From Tissierellales bacterium (GTDB lineage: Bacteria; Bacillota; Clostridia; Tissierellales; Sedimentibacteraceae): a stretch of DNA of 64,000 nucleotides. The stretch lies in contig JAHDQO010000003.1 in the NCBI GenBank assembly GCA_018433765.1, positions 174,715-238,714 on the forward strand, read 5' to 3'. The notes beneath the pieces are model-generated. The model made no database searches. It was not told the DNA's origin and saw only the letters and a program-made list of their open reading frames with translations. Below are positions 52,386 to 60,058 of this stretch, piece after piece. Each line of letters starts with the position of its first letter. Position 1 is the first letter of the stretch. The position numbers were made by a program, and so were the translations under genes.

Positions 52386-53059
52386 TGAGTTATATACAAC
52401 TTAAAAATGTAAATAAATTTTATAATAAAAATACAAATGCAGAAGTACATGCATTAAAAAATGTTAATTTAGAAATAAACAAAGGTGAAATGGTAGCTAT
52501 TGAAGGTGTATCAGGATCAGGGAAATCTACATTGCTTCATATATTAGGTTGTTTAGATTTAAAAATTGATGGCCAGTACTATTTAAATAAAGAATGTATT
52601 GATAAGAAAACTCACAAACAATTAGCAGTTATTAGAAATAAAAGAATTGGATTTGTATTGCAGCAATTTGGTCTTATAAATGAAAATACTGTCGTACAAA
52701 ACGTCAGTATACCCTTACTTTTAGGTGATATTGGTCTCAAATATATTAAACATGAATGTTTATCTGTATTAAAAGAGTTAAATATAAGTGAGTTAGCTGA
52801 TAGAAAAGTATCACAAATTTCTGGTGGGCAAAAACAACGTGTTGCTATTGCTAGAGCTCTAGTAAATAAGCCAGAAATAATTCTTGCTGATGAACCAACG
52901 GGTGCACTAGATAGGAAGACATCAAATGGTGTAATGGAGTTGTTAAAAAAGATTAATAAACAAGGTAAAACTGTAATAATTGTAACTCATGATAAAGAAG
53001 TTTCAAAGTTGTGTTCTAAAACATTAAGAATAGAAGATGGACATCTAGTGAATTATTAA
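52385..53059 (+). CDS. MacB/LolD-type ABC ATPase
   Basis: A 224-residue ATPase with Walker A GVSGSGKST, signature ISGGQKQRVAIARAL and Walker B IILADEPTGALDRKTS, the pattern of the MacB/LolD family. It drives the two FtsX-type permeases upstream. Its ATG overlaps the preceding stop by one base. The cassette is flanked at both ends by direct copies of the same hairpin repeat. Confidence 0.92.
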   Translation: MSYIQLKNVNKFYNKNTNAEVHALKNVNLEINKGEMVAIEGVSGSGKSTLLHILGCLDLKIDGQYYLNKECIDKKTHKQLAVIRNKRIGFVLQQFGLINENTVVQNVSIPLLLGDIGLKYIKHECLSVLKELNISELADRKVSQISGGQKQRVAIARALVNKPEIILADEPTGALDRKTSNGVMELLKKINKQGKTVIIVTHDKEVSKLCSKTLRIEDGHLVNY

Positions 53060-53121
53060 AAAAAAGTATTTTGACTTATTTATACTGATTAAATGTATTT
53101 CACATATATTTTTTTTAGAAT

Positions 53122-53140
53122 GACTGTAAAATGGTATGAA
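53122..53140 (-). repeat. 19-bp repeat, inverted partner of 46642-46660
   Basis: Exact reverse complement of 46642-46660, located 62 bp after the ABC ATPase gene and 35 bp before hairpin copy 3. Confidence 0.7.
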
Positions 53141-53174
53141 TTAGATAATATATATGTAGGATAAAATGTATTTG

Positions 53175-53266
53175 TATATATGTAGGGCAAGAGCTTTACT
53201 TAAAGTAAAGTCTTGCTCTACATATATACATGCTTATACTTGCAAAATATGCAAATAAATGTTAAG
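53175..53266 (+). repeat. Hairpin repeat, copy 3
   Basis: The stem spans 53175-53228 (GTAGGGCAAGAGCTTTACTT paired with AAAGTAAAG and TCTTGCTCTAC, extended by TATATA arms). The tail CTTATACTTGCAAAATATG follows. Relative to copy 2, one stem base pair is A-T instead of G-C, with both partners changed. Confidence 0.82.
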
Positions 53267-53317
53267 GATAATTTGAAAATACATTTACAGATATAATAGT
53301 TTTAGACATTTGTATTA

Positions 53318-54535
53318 TTATTTTCTATATCTTTTATATAGATTTATTATTTTTCCATCAGTATTTACAACTATAGGAAGGTTTGGTGCATTTAAAAAGT
53401 CTGAAAAACCTATAATTTTGCCTTTTTTATCTTTATCAAAAGTTATAGTTTGTCCTAACTTATAGAAGGAAGTTCTGTATATAAAAATAGTCAATATATT
53501 TGAATCAAATTTAATATCTCTATTGTTCCATAATTTGTTTATTGCCTCATTAGGCATTATACCATCGTTAAATGAATATCCTCCAACCATTTTATCATAA
53601 GCTTGAGATATTGATAAGATTTTGCCAAATAAACTAATTTCATTACCTTTTTTCTTTTTAAGCAATCCAGTTCCATTGATGTATTCGTATCTATCTAAGA
53701 TTCCATATATAATTTTTTCGTTTCTTAAAATAGGTATCTCATGAGCGATTTTCATAAAAATTTCCATTTGCTGTGTTACAACTGTTTCTTTTTTTTCTCG
53801 CAAATATAATTCAAATAATTTTTTTGGTATTCTTGTAAAACCTACATCTGAAAATAAAGCTGAAATGCCTAAATTAATTAAATCATCATCATCTAATTCA
53901 AGAGTTAATCCAATCATAAGTGAAAAACTTGTGGTGTTTATGCTGTGAAGTAAAAGAATATCTTTATATTTTATAATAGATAAAAATAGCTGATATAAGT
54001 TGTTATTATTAAGGATAGTGTCTATAAGTCTAGTTTTTATTTCTTTAGCTCTTTTTTGAAGTCGTCGAGATTCTAAATTCGTTTCAAAAGAGACAAAAAA
54101 AGGAATGCTGTAAAATAATTTATAGATATCGACTTCTTTTAGAGCAAAGTCACTTAATAGTTCTTTGCTTTCAGCAATTAAGTAGTTAGATTCGTAAACT
54201 AAAGATTCAATTGATATTGGATAGGATATTGTTTTATTAAATGTATTTATTATTTCATTTAAGTAAGCTAAATATTTAGAATCTTTAAATTCTTTATTAC
54301 TAATTAATTTAATTAGATTATCTGTAGAAGGGGTTACCATTACAGATATATTATCAGACATATGGTTTTTTATTTTTCTTATTAGATCATAAGTTAATGT
54401 CTTAAATCTATTTATAAGGACTAAACCATCTTGTCGATAAATAGGATGCAATATAATTTCTCCTGGTAACACATCATTAATATTCTTAAGTATATAATTT
54501 TCAGAGCCGGCATTTTTTAATTCTACTTCAATCAT
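53318..54535 (-). CDS. HD-GYP domain protein with degenerate catalytic residues
   Basis: A 405-residue protein. The central part aligns with HD-GYP phosphodiesterases: H197 in LLLHSINTTSF, the FSDVGFTRIPKKLF segment, and SLFGKILSISQAYDKM (301-316) with D314. The key HD pair reads S229-D230, the HHE motif region reads ILDRYEY, and GYP is replaced by GTG (288-290). It is therefore unlikely to hydrolyse cyclic di-GMP and may act as a sensor or scaffold. The first 130 residues form an unassigned domain. ATG 54535 follows AGGAAGGTG. Confidence 0.8.
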   Translation of the reverse strand: MIEVELKNAGSENYILKNINDVLPGEIILHPIYRQDGLVLINRFKTLTYDLIRKIKNHMSDNISVMVTPSTDNLIKLISNKEFKDSKYLAYLNEIINTFNKTISYPISIESLVYESNYLIAESKELLSDFALKEVDIYKLFYSIPFFVSFETNLESRRLQKRAKEIKTRLIDTILNNNNLYQLFLSIIKYKDILLLHSINTTSFSLMIGLTLELDDDDLINLGISALFSDVGFTRIPKKLFELYLREKKETVVTQQMEIFMKIAHEIPILRNEKIIYGILDRYEYINGTGLLKKKKGNEISLFGKILSISQAYDKMVGGYSFNDGIMPNEAINKLWNNRDIKFDSNILTIFIYRTSFYKLGQTITFDKDKKGKIIGFSDFLNAPNLPIVVNTDGKIINLYKRYRK

Positions 54536-54661
54536 TGCTTAAACACCTTCCTAATTATTATATTTTGTTATGTTTTCATTATATCATAAATATAAATATT
54601 GTAGATATATGTATTTTTTTATATACTATATATAATCTTTTATATAAAAATAGGTAAAATT

Positions 54662-55057
54662 ATGTGTAAAAATCGATTTATATATTTTGTACTAATAATT
54701 ATAGTGATAATATTAGGTTTAAGTTCAAGAATCTTTGCAGAACTATTACCATATATAATAGCTAAGTATTCTGGAGATATATTATGGGCATTAATGGTTT
54801 ATTTAGTGTTTAGGTTTTTCTTTATAAGAAAATCATCAAAATTCATATTTTTATTATCATTAATAATTTCATACATTGTTGAAATCAGTCAACTTTATCA
54901 TACTGAATTTATAGATAGCATCAGAAATACTTTTATCGGCAGATTAGTACTTGGACAAGGATTTTTATGGAGCGATCTTGTTTGCTATTTATTTGGTATA
55001 TGCATGGGATTGTTTATTGACAGAGTAATAATTAAAACTAATAAAAAAATTTTATAA
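54662..55057 (+). CDS. DUF2809 family membrane protein
   Basis: A 131-residue protein with four hydrophobic segments. The patterns YSGDILWALMVYLVFRF, YIVEISQLYH, IRNTFIGRLVLGQGFLWSDL and YLFGICMGL identify DUF2809, a VanZ-like family of unknown function. The binding site is weak (AATAGG). It diverges from the HD-GYP-like gene. A small winged-helix gene follows 41 bases later. Confidence 0.85.
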   Translation: MCKNRFIYFVLIIIVIILGLSSRIFAELLPYIIAKYSGDILWALMVYLVFRFFFIRKSSKFIFLLSLIISYIVEISQLYHTEFIDSIRNTFIGRLVLGQGFLWSDLVCYLFGICMGLFIDRVIIKTNKKIL

Positions 55058-55098
55058 GGGTATATTAAATAATAACAATTGATTGAGGTGAATTTTTT

Positions 55099-55275
55099 AT
55101 GGATAATATTGAGAAAGTTTTAGAGACTATGAAAGATGCAGGTAGACCATTAAAAACAGGTGAAATTTGTGAATTATGTGGACTTGAAAAAAAAGATGTT
55201 GATAAAGCTATGAAAAGTTTAAAAACAGAAAGAAGAATAATATCACCTAAAAGGTGTTATTGGGAACCTAAATAA
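55099..55275 (+). CDS. Small winged-helix-like transcriptional regulator
   Basis: A 58-residue protein starting at ATG 55099, preceded by TTGAGGTG. It reads MDNIEKVLETMKDAGRPLKT, GEICELCGLEKKDVDKAMKS and then a short basic wing ending in CYWEPK. This is a minimal MarR/ArsR-like helix-turn-helix found in Clostridia and methanogens. The CELCG-type cysteines could bind metal. It follows the DUF2809 gene and ends in a strong terminator. It is too short for common ORF cut-offs. Confidence 0.75.
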   Translation: MDNIEKVLETMKDAGRPLKTGEICELCGLEKKDVDKAMKSLKTERRIISPKRCYWEPK

Positions 55276-55286
55276 TAGTAAAACTT

Positions 55287-55321
55287 AGCCCCAAAATAGA
55301 AATTTCTATTTTGGGGCTTTT
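55287..55321 (+). terminator. Strong, probably bidirectional terminator
   Basis: Two 16-nt arms (AGCCCCAAAATAGAAA and its complement, 55287-55318) form a perfect stem followed by T residues. It lies between converging small genes. Confidence 0.9.
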
Positions 55322-55339
55322 AATTGTTTTAAATGTTTA

Positions 55340-55519
55340 TTAAATATCATATCTTTCATATATTTCATTAACTTTACAATATTCTCTATATTCTTGGATA
55401 TATTTGTTTATATAAACTTCACAGTCTCTTTCACTGTAACCTTCACTTACAAGATTATGTATTAAATCATTTAAATCTATGTGTCCGTATACATCTTTTA
55501 GCCATTCTGAAAATAACAT
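55340..55519 (-). CDS. Small acidic protein of unknown function
   Basis: A 59-residue protein on the minus strand with an excellent binding site (AATAGGAGGATGATAG) before ATG 55519. It begins MLFSEWLKDVYGHIDLND and continues with a helical, Glu/Tyr-rich tail (YINKYIQEYREYCK). The conserved-looking GYSERDCEVYI middle suggests a small helical domain. I do not recognise a family. It faces the small winged-helix gene across a shared terminator. Confidence 0.65.
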   Translation of the reverse strand: MLFSEWLKDVYGHIDLNDLIHNLVSEGYSERDCEVYINKYIQEYREYCKVNEIYERYDI

Positions 55520-55633
55520 TCTATCATCCTCCTATTTAAATTTTATATTATTAAGGTTGGTTATATGTATAGTTTTTTAATGAAATTAATATTTAACAGC
55601 TGTATATTGCAATAGCTCGATTATATCATTTTA

Positions 55634-55642
55634 TGATATAAT
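55634..55642 (+). promoter_or_regulatory. Extended -10 promoter within an inverted repeat
   Basis: TGATATAAT (55634-55642) is part of the inverted repeat TTATATCAT-TTT-ATGATATAA (55621-55641). It lies 106 bp before the pseudouridine synthase gene. Confidence 0.45.
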
Positions 55643-55747
55643 TAATTGCTATTTCATTGATGAATAGCAGATAAAAAAACATACAAAGAAGTTGTAATAT
55701 ATGTAATATGTATTATAATATTTGTATGTAAAAAATTAATAGAAAAG

Positions 55748-56458
55748 ATGGCAGTTATGGAAATTAAAATATTATTTGAAGATAGATACGTTATATTAGC
55801 GGAAAAACCACCTAAAACTCCTGCACAAAGTGATAAAACAAAAGATAAAGATATGGTTAATATAGTGGAGAATTATTTAATATCAAAGAATCCGTCTAAC
55901 AATAAACCCTACATTGGACTTGTACATCGACTTGATAGACCAGTAGGTGGAGTAATGATATTTGCTAAAAATAAATTTGCAAATAGAGAGTTATCCGAGC
56001 AAGTTAGGCTAAAACAAATGAAAAAAGAATATTATGCAATAGTTTGCGGTAAACCTAAGAAAAATGAAGAGATGGTAGAGGATTATCTTAAAAAATTAAA
56101 AACTATTAATATGTCCAAAGTTGTAGCAGAAAATGTTAAGGGATCAAAAAAGTCTACTCTTAAGTATAAAGTGATTGATACCGTAGAAACGGATGAGTAC
56201 GGAGTGCTAAGTTTATTAAATGTTGAATTAATGACAGGAAGGCATCATCAAATTAGAGTTCAGCTTTCCAATAGGGGATTACCACTTTGGGGAGATAATA
56301 AATATAATAAAATTTTTGTAAAGAAAAAGGAATGGACACAGATTGCATTATGTGCATATAAATTATCTTTTAATCATCCTAAATCAGAAGAAAAAATAAC
56401 AGTAGAAACAAAAATGAGCAATCAATATCCATTTAATTTATTCAAGCATATATTATAA
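55748..56458 (+). CDS. RluA-family RNA pseudouridine synthase
   Basis: A 236-residue protein with the catalytic motif GLVHRLDRPVGGVMIFAK, whose aspartate is the nucleophile, and the C-terminal MTGRHHQIRVQLSNRGLPLW segment. RluA enzymes isomerise uridines in rRNA or tRNA. There is no N-terminal S4 domain, so this is a short single-domain member. The start may be ATG 55748 or ATG 55757; neither has a strong site. Target RNA unknown. Confidence 0.88.
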   Translation: MAVMEIKILFEDRYVILAEKPPKTPAQSDKTKDKDMVNIVENYLISKNPSNNKPYIGLVHRLDRPVGGVMIFAKNKFANRELSEQVRLKQMKKEYYAIVCGKPKKNEEMVEDYLKKLKTINMSKVVAENVKGSKKSTLKYKVIDTVETDEYGVLSLLNVELMTGRHHQIRVQLSNRGLPLWGDNKYNKIFVKKKEWTQIALCAYKLSFNHPKSEEKITVETKMSNQYPFNLFKHIL

Positions 56459-56486
56459 ATAAAATAATAAATTAGGAGTTTATAAA

Positions 56487-57047
56487 ATGGCAAAGTTAAA
56501 TTTAGAGTATGAAACAGATAGATTATATTTAAAAATATTAAAACCAAAAGATGTAAAGTTAGTGTTAGATTATTATATTAGAAATGAAAAATTTTTAAAT
56601 GAGTGGGAACCTCAACGATTTGATAGTTTTTATACAACTTCTTTCCAAAAGGATTATTTAAGGCAGGAGTGGCTTAACTACAAATTTGATGCTTCGGTTA
56701 GGTTTTGGATATTTAAAAAAGAAGATGCTACAAAAACAATAGGTTCAATATGTTTTAGCAATATAATTATGGGTAACTTTAAATCATGTTTTTTAGGTTA
56801 TAAATTAGATAAAGATGAAATTAATAAAGGCTTTATGACTGAAGCTATAGAAAAAGGTGTGGACATAATGTTTAAAGAATTTGGACTGCATAGAGTAGAA
56901 ATAAACATTATTCCAAGGAACTTAAGGTCACTTAGGGTAGTTGAAAAACTTGGTTATGAAAGAGAAGGATTTTCTAAGAAATACTTAGAAATTAATGGTG
57001 TATGGGAAGACCATATTCATTTTGCTGTATATAATGATAACATTTAA
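56487..57047 (+). CDS. GNAT acetyltransferase, RimJ/RimL type
   Basis: A 186-residue GNAT protein: TDRLYLKILKPKDVKLVLDY at the start, GYKLDKDEINKGFMTEAIEK at the acetyl-CoA region, and HRVEINIIPRNLRSLRVVEK followed by LGYEREGF, the RimJ/RimL pattern for N-terminal or side-chain acetylation. AGGAGT precedes ATG 56487. It follows the pseudouridine synthase gene after 28 bases, and the two may be co-transcribed. Confidence 0.88.
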   Translation: MAKLNLEYETDRLYLKILKPKDVKLVLDYYIRNEKFLNEWEPQRFDSFYTTSFQKDYLRQEWLNYKFDASVRFWIFKKEDATKTIGSICFSNIIMGNFKSCFLGYKLDKDEINKGFMTEAIEKGVDIMFKEFGLHRVEINIIPRNLRSLRVVEKLGYEREGFSKKYLEINGVWEDHIHFAVYNDNI

Positions 57048-57125
57048 TAAGATAAAAGATAAAAGTTTTACTAACGTAAAACAAAATAAGATAAGAGTTA
57101 AAAGTTAAAAGTGAAAAGTTAATGG
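57048..57125 (+). repeat. Mosaic intergenic repeat unit
   Basis: AAGTTTTACTAACGTAAAAC (about 57063-57082) and AGTTAAAAGTGAAAAGTTAA flank each other. The same modules occur at 16.7, 27.7 and 28.6-30.5 kb. Confidence 0.7.
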
Positions 57126-57138
57126 AAGGATTATAGAT

Positions 57139-57681
57139 ATGAGAGAAATAGAGGTTAAGGTACTAGATATAGATAAAGAATTAATAGAGAACAAACTAAA
57201 AAGTATTGGTGCAAAGATTGTTAAAGATGAATTTCAGACTAATTTTATTTACGATTCAAATGATAGGAAGTTAAAAGAAAAGTATAGAGGATATATTAGA
57301 ATTAGAATAACAGAAGATTGCGTTACTGGAAGCATAAAAAAAACTATGACTTTTAAAAAGAATATTTCACTAGGTAAAATCAGAAATAATGTAGAATATG
57401 AAACTGAGATAACTAATGAAAAAGATGCAGACGAGATTATTAAGCATTTAGGATTTGATAATATGTATAAAGGTACTAAATATAGAAAATCTTATGAATA
57501 TGAGGGTATATTATTTGAAATAGATACATGGGATAAAAACACATACCCTAAGCCCTATTTAGAAATAGAAGTAATTGATGAAACACAGATGGAAAGAGCA
57601 ATAGATTTATTAAATATAAATAGAAATCAAATAACATCTAAATCCATAGAACAGCTTAGACAGGAAGCAGGATTAGTGTAA
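57139..57681 (+). CDS. CYTH-domain protein (class IV adenylate cyclase / triphosphatase-like)
   Basis: A 180-residue CYTH protein. The N-terminal REIEVKVLD carries the ExExK signature, followed by YIRIRIT, FKKNISLGKIRNNVEYETEI and YLEIEVI strands of the triphosphate tunnel. Family members hydrolyse thiamine triphosphate or tripolyphosphate, or make cAMP. Substrate cannot be told from sequence. GGAAGGA precedes ATG 57139, and a clear terminator follows. Confidence 0.85.
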   Translation: MREIEVKVLDIDKELIENKLKSIGAKIVKDEFQTNFIYDSNDRKLKEKYRGYIRIRITEDCVTGSIKKTMTFKKNISLGKIRNNVEYETEITNEKDADEIIKHLGFDNMYKGTKYRKSYEYEGILFEIDTWDKNTYPKPYLEIEVIDETQMERAIDLLNINRNQITSKSIEQLRQEAGLV

Positions 57682-57685
57682 TTAA

Positions 57686-57710
57686 AAAACCGTAATTGAC
57701 GGTTTTTTTT
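57686..57710 (+). terminator. Rho-independent terminator
   Basis: AAAACCGT (57686-57693) and ACGGTTTT (57699-57706) with a 5-nt loop and a continuing T-run. Confidence 0.88.
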
Positions 57711-57777
57711 AGTTTATATCACAAAGAGAGGACTAACAACATAGTATATAAGAAAAGAGAGTATAGAGGTGTCAATA

Positions 57778-58332
57778 TTGAATCCGATTATATTATTAAT
57801 TATTCCTTTATTATATAAACAAAGTAATGCATTGAATCTAGGTAATTTGAATTTTTTAGGACGTAGTTTAAATAGTTTAGGTGCATCAAATATGTTTAAA
57901 AACATGGATTCTGAAGAAAGAAAAGAAATGATTCAAAATATTATGCCTTATTTAAGCGGTAGAGATAAAGGTACAATGCTTAAACTTCAGGATATGATTG
58001 ATATAGTATTTAAATTAAGTAGAATTAAAGACAGTAATTATAAATTAGTTGATTTGCAATATTTAGATAATATACCACTGCTGGAAAAAGCACAAAGAGT
58101 ATTAAAAGAAATGTCTAGCCATTTAGATGGCAATGAAAAAGATAGTACTGAAAAAATGATAGATCTTATGAATGGAATAGAAATGACAAGAGTGAACTTG
58201 CAGTCTTTAAAAAAAAATGGAACGAGAGACCCTGAAGTAGTTGTTCAATCAATGAATCCGCTTATTACAGGCAAACAAAGTAAAATGAAAAAAGTAAAAA
58301 ATATTCTTAATATGCTCAATGAAGCAGATTAA
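57778..58332 (+). CDS. Hypothetical protein with hydrophobic N-terminus
   Basis: About 184 residues. The TTG start at 57778 is six bases after AGAGGTG; a GTG at 57769 overlaps that site. A short hydrophobic start (MNPIILLIIPLLY) is followed by helical, charged sequence with Met/Lys/Asp-rich repeats (EERKEMIQNIMPYLSGRDKG, MSSHLDGNEKDSTEKMIDLM). I do not recognise the family. A tiny hydrophobic Cys-containing gene follows, which hints at a shared membrane or spore role (inference). Confidence 0.7.
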   Translation: MNPIILLIIPLLYKQSNALNLGNLNFLGRSLNSLGASNMFKNMDSEERKEMIQNIMPYLSGRDKGTMLKLQDMIDIVFKLSRIKDSNYKLVDLQYLDNIPLLEKAQRVLKEMSSHLDGNEKDSTEKMIDLMNGIEMTRVNLQSLKKNGTRDPEVVVQSMNPLITGKQSKMKKVKNILNMLNEAD

Positions 58333-58392
58333 AGTAACCTTTAATTTTTTAATGAATAATATGATATAAATTATTAAATTGGAGGTAATTAA

Positions 58393-58497
58393 ATGCTTCA
58401 AAATTTAAAGAACATATTCGGCGGTGGAGATGACAGTTTATTATTCTTCTTTCTAATATTAGTAGTGTTATTTTGCTGCTATTCTGATTGCAATTAA
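58393..58497 (+). CDS. 34-residue hydrophobic cysteine-containing peptide
   Basis: ATG 58393 is nine bases after GGAGGT. The product reads MLQNLKNIFGGGDDSLLFFF, then LILVVLFCCYSDCN. The DSLLFFFLILV core recurs in the protein at 61933-62148, so these are related small membrane proteins. A Gly-rich link, one membrane helix and a Cys-rich end are the visible features. A strong terminator follows immediately. Similar short proteins in spore formers are often coat or membrane components, but this is not proven. Confidence 0.7.
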   Translation: MLQNLKNIFGGGDDSLLFFFLILVVLFCCYSDCN

Positions 58498-58507
58498 AGA
58501 AAATAGG

Positions 58508-58540
58508 AAAACAGCAGTAAAAAAATACTGCTGTTTTTTT
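58508..58540 (+). terminator. Rho-independent terminator
   Basis: AAACAGCAGTA (58509-58519) and TACTGCTGTTT (58526-58536) over an A-rich loop, followed by T residues. Confidence 0.92.
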
Positions 58541-58571
58541 ATTGATATTATTTAAAAATATTTACAAAACA

Positions 58572-58580
58572 TGGTATAAT
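58572..58580 (+). promoter_or_regulatory. Extended -10 promoter of tldD-tldE
   Basis: TGGTATAAT (58572-58580) with a T/A-rich -35 region (TTTAAA at 58551-58556, 18-bp spacer). It lies 87 bp before tldD. Confidence 0.5.
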
Positions 58581-58666
58581 AAATTTAATAGAATAAAAAG
58601 TATGTTTATTACTTATAATTAGACTATACTAAAATATGCCTGCTACAGGCTTGAGGAGATGATGAT

Positions 58667-60058
58667 GTGCTTAATAAAGTAATAATTGAAAGTGTTTTGA
58701 CAGCTGCGCTTTCAACTGGTGGAGATTTTGCAGAAATATTTGTAGAGGACAAGATAAATACAAGTATATCAATGATAGGTGGAAAAGTACAAAATACAAT
58801 GTCTGGAAGAGACTTTGGCATTGGAGTAAGGATATTTAAAGGATTTAATAGTGTATATGCTTATACAAATAAATCAGATAAGGACAGCCTAATTTCTACA
58901 GCATTGAAAGCTGCAGCAGCTTTACAAGGTCCTGACAATAATATAACTATTAATCTTTTACAAACAGATGTAAAAAACATTCATAATATTGTTATAGATC
59001 CTAGTAAGGTTAAGAAAACTAAAAAAGTACAGTTAATGAGAAGAGTAAATGATATTGCATCAAATTACGATGATGTAATTACACAAGTTTCAGTAAGTTA
59101 CAATGATAACAATCAAAATATTCTTATTGCTAATAGTGAAGGTCTACTAAAGGAAGATAGACGACAAAGATCAAGAATGTTCATACAAGCAGTAGCTTCA
59201 AAAGATGGTGAAATGCAGTCTGGATATTATGGACCGGGTGCAATGAAAGGATATGAATTCTTTGAAAATTTAGATATAGATTGGTATGCAAGAGAAGCTG
59301 CTAGAATAGCAAAAACAATGGTATATGCAAAGCACTGTCCAAGTGGACGAATGCCTGTTATTATAGACAATGGTTTTGGAGGTGTTATATTCCATGAAGC
59401 TTGTGGTCATGGTTTAGAAGCTACTTCTGTAGCAAAAGGATTATCTGTATATTGTGATAAGGTAGGCAAAAAAATAGCATCTGATTTAGTAACAGCTATT
59501 GATGATGGTACAATTCCTAATGAATGGGGATCAATAAACATTGATGATGAGGGTACACCTTCTCAAAAGAATGTTCTAATCGAAAACGGTATTCTTAAAG
59601 GATATATGGTAGATAAACTTAATGGTAGAAGGATGAACATGCAGTCGACAGGTTCAGGAAGACGTCAATCTTATCAATTTGCACCAACTTCTAGAATGAC
59701 TAATACATATATAGCAAATGGAAAAAGTTCACCAGAAGAAATTATATCAAGCACAGAAAAAGGACTTTATGCTAAATATATGGGTGGAGGTTCAGTAAAT
59801 ACAGCAACTGGCGAATTCAATTTTGCAGTAATGGAAGGCTACCTTGTAGAAAAAGGTAAAATTAAAGAACCTGTACGGGGGGCAACTCTTATAGGAACAG
59901 GGTTAGAAGTTCTTCAAAAAATTGATATGGTAGGAAATAATTTGACATTTGGTCAAGGCATGTGCGGTTCATCAAGTGGAAGCATACCAACAAATGTAGG
60001 TCAGCCTATGATTAGAGTATCAGAAATTACAGTTGGCGGAAGGAAAGGTGAGGAATAG
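58667..60058 (+). CDS. tldD: TldD metallopeptidase subunit
   Basis: A 463-residue TldD. The zinc motif H243-E244-x3-H248 lies in FHEACGHGLEATSVAKG, and the C-terminal GMCGSSSGSIPTNVGQP segment is typical. TldD and TldE form a heterodimer that degrades unfolded peptides and matures small peptides such as microcins. The start is GTG 58667 after TTGAGGAGATG. Its stop overlaps the start of the next gene by one base, so the subunits are co-translated. Confidence 0.93.
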   Translation: MLNKVIIESVLTAALSTGGDFAEIFVEDKINTSISMIGGKVQNTMSGRDFGIGVRIFKGFNSVYAYTNKSDKDSLISTALKAAAALQGPDNNITINLLQTDVKNIHNIVIDPSKVKKTKKVQLMRRVNDIASNYDDVITQVSVSYNDNNQNILIANSEGLLKEDRRQRSRMFIQAVASKDGEMQSGYYGPGAMKGYEFFENLDIDWYAREAARIAKTMVYAKHCPSGRMPVIIDNGFGGVIFHEACGHGLEATSVAKGLSVYCDKVGKKIASDLVTAIDDGTIPNEWGSINIDDEGTPSQKNVLIENGILKGYMVDKLNGRRMNMQSTGSGRRQSYQFAPTSRMTNTYIANGKSSPEEIISSTEKGLYAKYMGGGSVNTATGEFNFAVMEGYLVEKGKIKEPVRGATLIGTGLEVLQKIDMVGNNLTFGQGMCGSSSGSIPTNVGQPMIRVSEITVGGRKGEE

